From: Cytophagaceae bacterium
GTDB lineage: Bacteria; Bacteroidota; Bacteroidia; Cytophagales; JAIYAX01
Direction of reading: 5' to 3'
Length of the DNA: 64,000 nucleotides
NCBI GenBank assembly: GCA_027488815.1
Contig: JAIYAX010000012.1
Coordinates: 248,001-312,000, forward strand
In this document: piece after piece, positions 33,794 through 42,195 of the stretch
How positions within the stretch are numbered: position 1 is the first letter of the stretch
How the letters are laid out: every line of letters begins with the position of its first letter
Made by a program: the position numbers and the translations under genes
The notes under the pieces: generated by a model
What the model was told of the DNA's origin: nothing
Databases searched by the model: none
The model's input: the letters and a program-made list of their open reading frames with translations, nothing else

Positions 33794-36091
33794 TTATTTT
33801 GGTTTACGCATGTTACATGTTTTACAAAGTGGTTTCGCTTTGTAGTTTATTACTAAATCCCGATAGTTAGGGCTTGTCAGCACTTCATCAATTGTTGATG
33901 TTTCAATGTTGCCAAAATCGCCAAGAGATTTTCGCAAGTTGTCGGGGGCACAGCAGGGAGATATTTTCCCAGTTGCCGAAATCCAAAGTTCCTTTTCAAG
34001 AAAAGGACATTCATAATCTTCAGGAACTTCTATGTTTTCATTCTCATGTAGCGGAATGATATTTTCCAAAATCACTTTTTCACCATTTGGCTTTTTAAAT
34101 TGCTCCTGTGCTTCGTATGCTTGTTGCACATACTCGTTCCATTTTACAACACTCTCGTTTGATGCTTTCATTGAAAGCCCATCAATCTCTTTGAAGTGTG
34201 TCCACAACTGATGTCCTTTTACTCTGTCAACTCCCAACGCTGCCGCAAGTTTTACTATGTCAGCTAATTCGTGCATATTATTCTGCATAAATGTGAGTTG
34301 TAGTGTAACACGACAGAAGTAACCCGTTTCAAGAAAGTATTCATCACGATAGGCTACAAAGCGTTTTACATTTTCAAGCACTTCATTAAAATTCACACCC
34401 AACATTATTTTCTCTGCTGTTTCAGCTGTTGCTCCATTCCAACTAATCTTTACATCAGTGGTATTCGGCACAATCATCTTTGCCCAATCTTCAACTGAAT
34501 GCTTTTTAGGAAATGTTCCGTTAGTAGTCAGATTGATTTTAATTCCAAACTTTTTTGATAGTTCAAAAATTCCTTCAATGCCCTTGTAGAGTAGAGGCTC
34601 GCCCATCGTTGAGGGAATAATTTCTTTCACTGCCAATTTTTCGGCTTGTTCAAATATTTCTTCAACTGTTTCAAACTTCATTCGTCTGCGTTTCACTCCC
34701 GTTTCTTTGTAAAGCGTTGGAATGAAATCGCTGTAAGGACTGTGTTCCTCACACATGATGCACTTCAAGTTGCAATCTTCTGGATTGGTGTCAATCGTTA
34801 TTCGCCAAAGCTTTTTTAGAGTAAAGCGGTTGTAAATTTTCTCTAACTCTTTACAATGGCCATGAATGTTTGGAACTGTTCCACTCTCTGAATACAAATA
34901 ACCTATATCACCAAACTGTTTCATCAGTTCAGGATTTTGAATAGCAAACTCCATTTGTTCTTTTAGTGAATTTGTATTTCGGTGTTCAAATAAAAGTCCG
35001 TTCAGTTTGTGCTGAACAAACTCTTTCATTCCTCCAAAGTCAGCCGTGATGACTGGAACTTTACATGCTTGTGCTTCGTGAATTACAAGCGGTGAATTTT
35101 CTGCCCAAATACTCGGAACAACAATGCAGTCAACTTTTGCGAAAACATCATTCGCCAAATTGTGATTGATGTATTCTCCTGCAAATTCAATTTTGTTTTT
35201 TGAATTTGCTGCAAGCAATTTCAAGGCATTGGTGCTTTGTCCGTTTTCTCTGCCGAAGATTTTCAATGTTGCAGATTCTTCAATTTGTTTAAACGCTTCA
35301 ATCAAATGATTCAAACCCTTTGCGGGAATGAGAGTTCCGATGTAGCCGAAAGTGAAGTTGGTTTTCTCTTTTGACTTTTCGGTTTGTGTGAGATACTCTA
35401 ACGGAAAACCGTAATCAAGAAATACAATTTTGTTTTCAGGAACTCCAAACTCCTTGATGAAACGGTTTCGCAAATAATTTGAAGGAGCAATGAACAAATC
35501 AACATTGGTTATCACTGCTTTGGTTTCAATCATTCGTTGATGAATCCATTTGCTCCAACTTTCAATGTCGCTTTCTTCGGTTTCTTTTCTGCCACTGAAA
35601 TAAACTTTGTAACAGTCAGTCGCACACTTGCGGTCATTCTGTCCTGAGCATAACCGAAAATTATTTTCGTTGCCAATGCTTCGTGTAAGAAACTGTCCTC
35701 TTGGACACATCAACCAAAAATCGTGAAGCGTAAACACGATTGGAATTTTCTGCTTGTTGAGTTCGTCAACCAAACCAGTTGAAAGGTGATTGAGATGTCC
35801 GATATGAGCTATATCAGGTTTAAGTTGTGAAATGAGTCTTGCAAAATTGCTGTCAAGCAACTTGTGTCTGTATCCGTCTTTACCTTGTGGATTATTTACA
35901 AAATAGAAGTCAAGATTTGCATTTTCGTTTTTGTGGCGAATGGCAAAGTCAGGCGAATAAGGATTTTCCTCTCTCGTGAAAACTGAAACCTTGTGATGCT
36001 TTGAAAGCTCGTTGCAAATGCTTTGGCTGTATACTTCCGAACCAGCGTTGTAGTTTGTCGGGTAGCCATGAATGATTTTAAGGATGTGCAT
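33794..36091 (-). CDS. Glycosyltransferase family 4 / radical SAM-SPASM fusion protein
   Basis: A 765-residue fusion. Residues 1-420 are a GT-B glycosyltransferase of the GT4 type: N-terminal YPTNYNAGSEVYSQSIC, FGYIGTLIPAKGLNHLIEAF and ENSPLVIHEAQACKVPVI with the E-x7-E motif near 331-339. Residues 425-765 are a radical-SAM enzyme: CNLKCIMC (C440, C444, C447) then GEPLL and NLTTNGT; a C-terminal SPASM-type cluster follows (ECPF, ISPCC, CKTC). The radical chemistry suggests peptide or sugar modification coupled to glycosylation. It overlaps the small upstream gene by one base and the NTase gene lies 1 nt downstream. The Cys-rich segment at 148-160 may bind a further metal. Confidence 0.82.
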   Translation of the reverse strand: MHILKIIHGYPTNYNAGSEVYSQSICNELSKHHKVSVFTREENPYSPDFAIRHKNENANLDFYFVNNPQGKDGYRHKLLDSNFARLISQLKPDIAHIGHLNHLSTGLVDELNKQKIPIVFTLHDFWLMCPRGQFLTRSIGNENNFRLCSGQNDRKCATDCYKVYFSGRKETEESDIESWSKWIHQRMIETKAVITNVDLFIAPSNYLRNRFIKEFGVPENKIVFLDYGFPLEYLTQTEKSKEKTNFTFGYIGTLIPAKGLNHLIEAFKQIEESATLKIFGRENGQSTNALKLLAANSKNKIEFAGEYINHNLANDVFAKVDCIVVPSIWAENSPLVIHEAQACKVPVITADFGGMKEFVQHKLNGLLFEHRNTNSLKEQMEFAIQNPELMKQFGDIGYLYSESGTVPNIHGHCKELEKIYNRFTLKKLWRITIDTNPEDCNLKCIMCEEHSPYSDFIPTLYKETGVKRRRMKFETVEEIFEQAEKLAVKEIIPSTMGEPLLYKGIEGIFELSKKFGIKINLTTNGTFPKKHSVEDWAKMIVPNTTDVKISWNGATAETAEKIMLGVNFNEVLENVKRFVAYRDEYFLETGYFCRVTLQLTFMQNNMHELADIVKLAAALGVDRVKGHQLWTHFKEIDGLSMKASNESVVKWNEYVQQAYEAQEQFKKPNGEKVILENIIPLHENENIEVPEDYECPFLEKELWISATGKISPCCAPDNLRKSLGDFGNIETSTIDEVLTSPNYRDLVINYKAKPLCKTCNMRKPK

Positions 36092-36390
36092 TAGTAGATA
36101 ATTTGAAAGTCAGACAATTTTTCTTTTTTGAACAAGTAGTTCGGATGGTCACACCAAAAAGCTGTTTTCAAAAGTTTGTGCTTTAGCACAATCACTAAGC
36201 AGAACTTTTCTTTGACGGCAATTCCTTTTTGACTGAGGAAAGATGGCGTTACGATTGCAAGTTTCTTTTCTTGCTTGCTCACATTAACATGAGGGAGAAC
36301 CTTGTAGAGAAGCGTAGTGTCAATACTTCTGTCCCAACCCTGCATCATGAAATGATGCGATAAGTAAAACTCTAAAATTTGGTTTGGCAT
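36091..36390 (-). CDS. Small hypothetical protein, first cistron of the island's minus-strand unit
   Basis: A 99-residue protein of unrecognised family. The sequence is basic, with a hydrophobic segment (FCLVIVLKH) and two Cys residues (EKFCLV, FWCDHPN). It has no signal peptide and no repeat. The stop shares a base with the start of the glycosyltransferase/radical-SAM gene (TAATG). Being directly coupled to a radical-SAM enzyme it might be a peptide substrate, a recognition partner or a toxin; no motif settles which. There are neither leader-type Gly-Gly nor obvious core repeats. Confidence 0.5.
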   Translation of the reverse strand: MPNQILEFYLSHHFMMQGWDRSIDTTLLYKVLPHVNVSKQEKKLAIVTPSFLSQKGIAVKEKFCLVIVLKHKLLKTAFWCDHPNYLFKKEKLSDFQIIY

Positions 36391-36442
36391 ATCGAAAATG
36401 GTTTTGATTACGGCACAAAGGTGAGTTTAAATTCAAAGCATA

Positions 36443-36475
36443 TTTGATTGGGCTAAAAAATTATCCCTATATTTG
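36443..36475 (+). promoter_or_regulatory. Promoter of the island AAA+ gene
   Basis: TTTG (36443-36446), 21 nt, TATATTTG (36468-36475), 20 nt before the ATG at 36496. The element is entirely inside the divergent spacer. A weaker CACCTTTG on the minus strand (36423-36416) could serve the opposite unit, with no good -33. Confidence 0.72.
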
Positions 36476-36495
36476 TCAAATAATTGCCAATTTAG

Positions 36496-37521
36496 ATGAA
36501 TGAGATAAAATTTATTGGTTCGCCTCTGCGTATGCAAGCGCTTCAAAAGCTAAAAGTGTTTCTTGGAAACCCAGGAAAATTCTGCCTAATCGTTCTGGGT
36601 TCTCGTGGTTCGGGTAAACATTTCGCCATAGAAACTGCTTACAGTGAAATATTCCAGAATGCAGATAAAGACCTTTGTTTAGAAGATTTGAAATTCATTG
36701 AGCCAAATGATTTACCAGTTGAAGCAGATGCGTTGAACGAATTGTTTAAGGAATGGGAACATAAAACATTGGTCATTGAGGACGTTGAAGAATTGACAGA
36801 TGAACAGCAGAAACTTTTGTTCAAAGCGTTGTCAACTACTGATGGGACTTTTGGAATAGGAAAAAGTATCAACTTGCGAATTGTCTTTACTTCTTCAAAG
36901 AGTGCTGATGCTTTACGAACCGATAAGGATTTGATTCTTGGTTTGTTTTGGGATAGAATTAGTCAGCTTATAGTTGAATTGCCTTCTTATAAAAAAGATG
37001 ATGAAAATATTCTGCAAGATTTCTACTCCACTTGGAACAAAATGAGTTTTGAAAAAACAAAAGGTTACAAACACCTTTCAGGAACACCGAAGAATCCGAC
37101 ACTTGAAAGATTCTTAGAAGAAAATGCTAAAAAGTTTGAAGGCGGCTTTCGTGATTTAGATAAAATTGCTTGTTTGTATTTCAACTACAGAATATTGCAT
37201 TATGGAAGTCAAAAGAAAATTATTGATGAAATTGAAAAGAAAGTTGTTAAAAGTGTCACTGATGATTTCTTTTCAAAGTCGCAAATGCAGGGAAGTTCGG
37301 ACAATGATGAAAGTGTTTATCAATTTCAAGTTGGATTAACACATCAAGAATTGTTAGGGAGATACAAGATGCAGTTAAGAAGATGGGCTGTTAAAGAATA
37401 TGGTGGCCTTGGAATAGCGGAAAAGAAACTTGGCTTTAAGCCGGGCAGTATGAAAAATTATGTTGAGACAAAGGTTACAACCAAGCACAAAGCAAACGAG
37501 GCAAAGCCGAAGCAAAAATAA
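36496..37521 (+). CDS. AAA+ ATPase, sigma-54-activator-like with C-terminal HTH
   Basis: A 341-residue P-loop protein. Walker A is GSRGSGKH (35-42), Walker B TLVIEDVEEL (91-100). The arrangement LLFKALSTTDG ... LRIVFTSSKSAD ... LFWDRISQLIVELPSYKKDDENI mirrors sigma-54 activator AAA domains (LYYRLNVVxxxxPPLRER). The GAFTGA loop needed to contact sigma-54 was not found. The C-terminus (LGIAEKKLGFKPGSMKNYV) looks like a Fis-type helix-turn-helix. It is separated from the minus-strand unit by a 105-nt spacer and ends at the start of element H3. It may regulate the locus or act as a switch or motor. Confidence 0.72.
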   Translation: MNEIKFIGSPLRMQALQKLKVFLGNPGKFCLIVLGSRGSGKHFAIETAYSEIFQNADKDLCLEDLKFIEPNDLPVEADALNELFKEWEHKTLVIEDVEELTDEQQKLLFKALSTTDGTFGIGKSINLRIVFTSSKSADALRTDKDLILGLFWDRISQLIVELPSYKKDDENILQDFYSTWNKMSFEKTKGYKHLSGTPKNPTLERFLEENAKKFEGGFRDLDKIACLYFNYRILHYGSQKKIIDEIEKKVVKSVTDDFFSKSQMQGSSDNDESVYQFQVGLTHQELLGRYKMQLRRWAVKEYGGLGIAEKKLGFKPGSMKNYVETKVTTKHKANEAKPKQK

Positions 37522-37665
37522 AGCGTTGGCAAAAGTGGCTCTTTTGGCTTTGCGAAGGGTTGACTTTGTGGGTTGGGGCAAAGCCAAATGTGCCACTTGT
37601 GGGCTGGCTTAAAATTGTTTTCAAAAAATGCGGGTGGCAAAAAGTAAAAATACAGAAGCGTTGGC
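37521..37665 (+). repeat. Hairpin element H3 abutting the stop of the AAA+ gene
   Basis: Begins with AAGCGTTGGC (37521-37530), which recurs at 37656-37665. A 20-bp arm pair (37534-37553 with 37578-37597, 18 of 20 matched) spans a 24-nt loop. AAAATTGTTTTCAAAAAAT (37611-37629) differs by one base from the flank motif in H2, and AAAAATAC closes the element near 37653. Orientation is opposite to H2. Confidence 0.72.
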
Positions 37666-37773
37666 TTGTGCGGTCGGTATGTTGTCAGTCCAAGTTGTCA
37701 AAATAGCTCAATGTCTTTAATGTTTTGCTGTCTGTTTAATGGTTCGGAGTCGCTGAAATAGGGTTTCCGCTAA
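37666..37773. other. Right edge of the island, non-coding
   Basis: About 108 bases between element H3 and the tricorn protease stop (37774). No gene or clear terminator hairpin was identified. Confidence 0.5.
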
Positions 37774-40700
37774 CTACTTCTTTGACCCTAGCTCTTTGAG
37801 GAGTTCTTCCACGGACTTTTCCAATTGAAGATCTTTGCCCTGGGCGCATGATTCAGGTGAATTATACACCACTACATCAGGCACAAGCTGAGTGTTCTCC
37901 AGGTACTTGCCCCTATTATCGACAATGCCCACCTGAGGGATACCGAAGTACAGACTAGGATCCATCAGCGTCTCCCACCATACTGCAGTTGCAGTTCCCG
38001 GTACAGGACTTCCTACAATTTTACCAATGCCAAGCTCACGATACACAAAAGGGAAAAAGTGTGCATCGGAATAGTTTCCTTCATTTACGAGCACGATAGA
38101 AGGCTTGGTCCATTTACGCTGAGGATCAAATCCGATTTTTACTTCTCTGGGCACTAGATCAACATATTTTTTACCGCTCAGAAATGTCACCAAGTCATCG
38201 TGAAGCCATCCCCCGCCATTGAAACGGGTATCTACTATCAGGGCCTCTTTGTTGGCATGCCTGCCCAGTACCCGCTCATAGAAATCACGGTAGGAATAGT
38301 GGCTCATTTCGTCCACATGCACATAGCCAAGTCTGCCCTGTGAAAGTTTCTCCACCATAGCTTCATTTCGTTCTCTCCAGCGGTGATACATCAAATAGCT
38401 TTCTGTGCCTAAGGAGCCTGGTTTCACGGTTTCTTCCCATCGCTCCTTGGTTAACTCATCGTACAATCCAAGTAATGTGTTTTTGCCAGACTTTCGGTTC
38501 AGCAGGGGCCAAAAATCAAGCCCGGGTTCGATGCTGACACCGTCAATGCTTTCTATGATGGTACCTGTTTTTACTTTGCCGGACTTCAGATCGAGTGGTC
38601 CCATAGGAAGCACCTCAGCTATTCGGATACCCTTGCCCCTGTACTGGAAGTCATAAATCACACCCAATGAGGCAGTTTCGTCATTCCTCTGACCCATGCT
38701 CCGATAACCAGCCCCGGTATGAGAGGCGTTGAGTTCACCCAGAAGTTCGCTTAACAGATCAGCAAAGTCCCAGTTGTTGTCAATGCTGGGGAGAAATCGA
38801 GCATATTCTTTTTTGTAGAAATCCCAATCAACTCCATGCAGGTTAGTCACGTAGAATTTCTTTTTCGCCTGTCTCCAAACATGTTCAAAAAGATAGGCTC
38901 TTTCTGAGGGCTCATTTAAGGTCATTTCCCCTTTGATCATGATTGCCTCGGCCTTTCCACTTTCGGGATCTATCTTTTGTAAGTTGCCTCCGGTAAGCAG
39001 AAATAAGTTTTTACCTTCTTTGTCAAACTGAAGGTCTCCTCCTGCGGCACCTAGCTTCACCAATAATTTGGTTTCCTTCTCCCTGATTTTGTGTACCCAA
39101 AGGTCAAATCCTTTTTCAAAGCTTGCCAGGTAGTAAAGTTTTTCGCCATCAGGAGAAAGCAGAGCATCACTTAAGTCAGCGGAGTGAATAGTTAATTTCT
39201 CTTTTCTTTCTTGAAGACCTTTCCAATCAATCAGTAATGGTTTTACTTCGGCATTTTCCTTTTTATCATCTTTCTTGTCCTTATCCTCCTTTTTGCCATC
39301 AGACTCTTTTTTGTTTTTTTCCTCTATTTCCTTCAGGAGCTCAAGCTCTTCTTTGCTCAACTTAAAGCGGTCAAATGCTTCTTTGGTTAGAAAAATCCCG
39401 TACACATCCGATTGGGCACCCCAGGAGGCATGGTTTTTTAAACCATCACGGTCAGAAAACCAGGTGATTACTTTACCTCCCATTGACCAGGTGCCTCCGT
39501 AGTCATTATAACCACTGCGGCTTAGGTTGATCACTTCTGACTTACCGTCTGCTGAAATGAGTCCCAGTTCACCGATCCAATGGTCCTTTTGAATAAAATT
39601 GATCAGCAGCCATTTACTGTCTGGGCTCCAGCTGAAATACTGATCTCCGTCGGAATAGCTGTAGTTTTTGTTTGCCGGATAGATGGTACGGCTGGATTTG
39701 GTGGCTATGTTGTAGACTTTGAGTGCTGTTCGTTCTTCCAGATAAGCGATTTCTTTTCCGTCGGGTGAAAATTCTGGTTGGAATTCTTCTGCCGGACTAT
39801 CCACAATCGTTTCCTCTTTGAGTAAAGTAGATGCATAAAAATAAGGTTCCTGACTACGAACTATGGAACTGGTATACACATTCCAAGACCCGTTTCTTTC
39901 GGCGGCGTAAAGGATTTTTTTACTATCAGGGCTCCAGCTTACAGACCTTTCCTGTTCAGGAGTATTAGTCACTCTTTTGGTTACACTACCGTTTACAGCC
40001 GTTACAAATACTTCTCCTCTGAAAATGAAGGCGATCTCTTTGCCGTTGGGGGCCAGCGAAAATTCTGTTGCTCCGGATTGAACTGGCACTGCTTTTTGGC
40101 TGATGCTACGTTGATCAGTGTAGATGCGAATGTCAAGTTTTTTGGCTTGCTGCCCGGGAACAAGGGTGTAAATACCACCATCAAAAAGAAAACAAAGAAC
40201 CCCTGTGTTGGAAATACTCAAAAAACGAACGGGATGCTTTTCAAACCGGGTAAGTGCTTCTGCTTGAGAAGGCCCTTGCAAGCCTAGCCTATACACATTG
40301 AAACTGCCGGACATTTCGCTGAGATAATACAGTGTTTTACCGTCTGCTGAGGGTGCTGGATTTCGGTCGTCGCCCTCAAAAGAGGTAAGTTTGGTATGTT
40401 TTCCGGAATTACGCTGATACATCCAGATGTCTCTGGCAAAAGCAGATTGCTGATGCTTTCTCCAGGTGTTCTCGTAACCTTTGGCATCTTCATAAAACAT
40501 GGTATACCCATTTGCATCCGCAATGATTTTTGGATTGAGTGCCGGAGTGGTAATCACCTGACTCATGCGACCTCCGTTAACTGGGGACGAATAGACCTCT
40601 GGTAAAGCTCCGGTAGGGTATTGGGTATTTAACACCTGATCCTGAATGCTGGCCGTGTAAATGATCTCTTTATCGTCCAGGCTAAAATCCTGCGGCATTT

Positions 40701-41025
40701 CACCAAAAGAAAAGCTGGTCACTCGTACAGGCTCTCCTCCACTGATCGGCATGGTGAAAACATCCATGTTGCCATACCGATCAGAGGCAAAGGCCAACGT
40801 TTTACTGTCTCTTGACCAAATAGGCCGAAAGTCATGAGCAGCATGTCGGGTGATGGCTTTTGCTTCACCACCTGCTGAGGATATCAGGTATATGTCACCT
40901 TTAAAGGAAAAAGCGATGAATTGTCCATCTGGTGAAATAGCCGGATAGCGCAACCATAAAGCTTCCTGAGCATTTGCATGAGAGAAGCCCATCATGCAGA
41001 AAAGAAGAAGAAGTTTTAATTTCAT
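37774..41025 (-). CDS. Tricorn-like S41 peptidase
   Basis: A 1083-residue exported protease (signal ends about SHANAQ). Residues 20-560 hold beta-propeller/WD40-like strands (YPAISPDGQFIAFSF, repeated SPDGKxIAY type), followed by a Lys-rich low-complexity stretch (about 565-590), a PDZ domain and a C-terminal S41 catalytic domain with the Ser region NEGNYSDAHFFPFVY and the downstream GTATAVWW. Tricorn-type proteases take peptides from the proteasome or other proteases and cut them further; in Bacteroidota they are secreted or periplasmic. It lies just outside the accessory island and on the minus strand as a separate gene. Confidence 0.9.
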   Translation of the reverse strand: MKLKLLLLFCMMGFSHANAQEALWLRYPAISPDGQFIAFSFKGDIYLISSAGGEAKAITRHAAHDFRPIWSRDSKTLAFASDRYGNMDVFTMPISGGEPVRVTSFSFGEMPQDFSLDDKEIIYTASIQDQVLNTQYPTGALPEVYSSPVNGGRMSQVITTPALNPKIIADANGYTMFYEDAKGYENTWRKHQQSAFARDIWMYQRNSGKHTKLTSFEGDDRNPAPSADGKTLYYLSEMSGSFNVYRLGLQGPSQAEALTRFEKHPVRFLSISNTGVLCFLFDGGIYTLVPGQQAKKLDIRIYTDQRSISQKAVPVQSGATEFSLAPNGKEIAFIFRGEVFVTAVNGSVTKRVTNTPEQERSVSWSPDSKKILYAAERNGSWNVYTSSIVRSQEPYFYASTLLKEETIVDSPAEEFQPEFSPDGKEIAYLEERTALKVYNIATKSSRTIYPANKNYSYSDGDQYFSWSPDSKWLLINFIQKDHWIGELGLISADGKSEVINLSRSGYNDYGGTWSMGGKVITWFSDRDGLKNHASWGAQSDVYGIFLTKEAFDRFKLSKEELELLKEIEEKNKKESDGKKEDKDKKDDKKENAEVKPLLIDWKGLQERKEKLTIHSADLSDALLSPDGEKLYYLASFEKGFDLWVHKIREKETKLLVKLGAAGGDLQFDKEGKNLFLLTGGNLQKIDPESGKAEAIMIKGEMTLNEPSERAYLFEHVWRQAKKKFYVTNLHGVDWDFYKKEYARFLPSIDNNWDFADLLSELLGELNASHTGAGYRSMGQRNDETASLGVIYDFQYRGKGIRIAEVLPMGPLDLKSGKVKTGTIIESIDGVSIEPGLDFWPLLNRKSGKNTLLGLYDELTKERWEETVKPGSLGTESYLMYHRWRERNEAMVEKLSQGRLGYVHVDEMSHYSYRDFYERVLGRHANKEALIVDTRFNGGGWLHDDLVTFLSGKKYVDLVPREVKIGFDPQRKWTKPSIVLVNEGNYSDAHFFPFVYRELGIGKIVGSPVPGTATAVWWETLMDPSLYFGIPQVGIVDNRGKYLENTQLVPDVVVYNSPESCAQGKDLQLEKSVEELLKELGSKK

Positions 41026-41163
41026 GGTCTAAGGGTTAAAATCTTGAATTTGAGATGCGTTCACTAAAGCCAATGTAAATGTTCGACAAAAAAAAGAATT
41101 CAAGCAAATTGACCAAACGCCAAAACAGTAGATGAATGGCTGTAATGGTTGACCATTGCAGGC

Positions 41164-42189
41164 TCAAGCAAAGACTGTGGAGCCTTCTGTGCAGTTTTTA
41201 CACATATCGATTTCGGACCTGGATTTTAGCAAAGAAGCCCTAAAATTTTGATAAGGTACACTGTTCCAGATTTGAGCCAAAGGCTGATCGAGTACGGTAC
41301 CCATGGAATGCTGCGCATCCTTGTCAAAGCAGCAGGGCACTACCTTTCCATCCCAGGTAACTACACAGGAATGCCACATTTTCCAGCAGTGGTTGAGCCA
41401 TTTGTTTTTTATCTGCCAGTTGCCATCTGGATGTTGCTCGTAGCGGCTATACTTTTCCTGTATGGGGATTAAGTCTGAGCCAAGCTGATAGTCATAGATC
41501 TGGGCCGTTTTAAATACGATTTGATCAACTCCTAACTTTCTGGCCAATCTTTTAGCCTCTTTTATTTCATGCTCATTGTGCCTGACCACCAAAAACTGAA
41601 AGACAAGATATGGGGTCATAGACCCTAACTTTTTTTTCCACTCAATCACCCTTTTTGTGCCTTCGATCACTTTTTCAAGTTGGCCTCCGATTCGATAGGC
41701 TGCATAGCTTTCCTGGCTTGTGCCGTCAAGCGAAATGATCAGGCGACTAAGGCCACTTTCTACGGTTTTTCTGGCCTGCTCATCACTTAGATAATGAGCA
41801 TTGGTAGAGGTAGCCGTATATATCTTTTTTTGGCTGGCATACCTGACCATATCCAGAAACCGGGGATGGAGGTAGGGCTCGCCTTGAAAATAAAAAGTTA
41901 AATAAAAAGCCGTTTCGCTGACTTCATCCATGAGCCTTTCATACATCGATTGATCCAGCATGCCGGTTGGTCTGCTGAATGATCGTAAGCCACTGGGGCA
42001 TTCCGGGCAGCGAAGGTTGCATGAAGTGGTCGGCTCTATGGCCAGCGACATGGGCAAACCGCTGATGGTGGCTTGCCTGCTAAGCCGGGAATAAAAATAG
42101 CTTCCTACAACCCTGAGCATATTGGAAATCCTGCTCCAGGACAAGGTCTGAAGCATCACGACATAATCATGCCAGGCTGTGATAAGCAT
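41164..42189 (-). CDS. Radical SAM/SPASM domain protein
   Basis: A 341-residue radical-SAM protein with CNLRCPEC (C57, C61, C64) and a C-terminal SPASM-type segment (CWKMWHSCVVTWDGKVVPCC, then CKNC). SPASM proteins mature peptides or modify metabolites using extra Fe-S clusters. The N-terminus (residues 1-45) lacks similarity to known partners. It is the last gene of the pdxJ-mnmH-selD-hydrolase run, 6 nt after the hydrolase gene. Its substrate is unknown, and no precursor peptide lies next to it. Confidence 0.85.
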   Translation of the reverse strand: MLITAWHDYVVMLQTLSWSRISNMLRVVGSYFYSRLSRQATISGLPMSLAIEPTTSCNLRCPECPSGLRSFSRPTGMLDQSMYERLMDEVSETAFYLTFYFQGEPYLHPRFLDMVRYASQKKIYTATSTNAHYLSDEQARKTVESGLSRLIISLDGTSQESYAAYRIGGQLEKVIEGTKRVIEWKKKLGSMTPYLVFQFLVVRHNEHEIKEAKRLARKLGVDQIVFKTAQIYDYQLGSDLIPIQEKYSRYEQHPDGNWQIKNKWLNHCWKMWHSCVVTWDGKVVPCCFDKDAQHSMGTVLDQPLAQIWNSVPYQNFRASLLKSRSEIDMCKNCTEGSTVFA

Positions 42190-42195
42190 TTTGTA

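Noticed and set aside
37521-37665. H3 as a classical integron attC site
   Set aside because: The GTTRRRY/RYYYAAC core is not present (GTTGGCT instead) and no integrase gene is in the window. The name attC-like is only an analogy.
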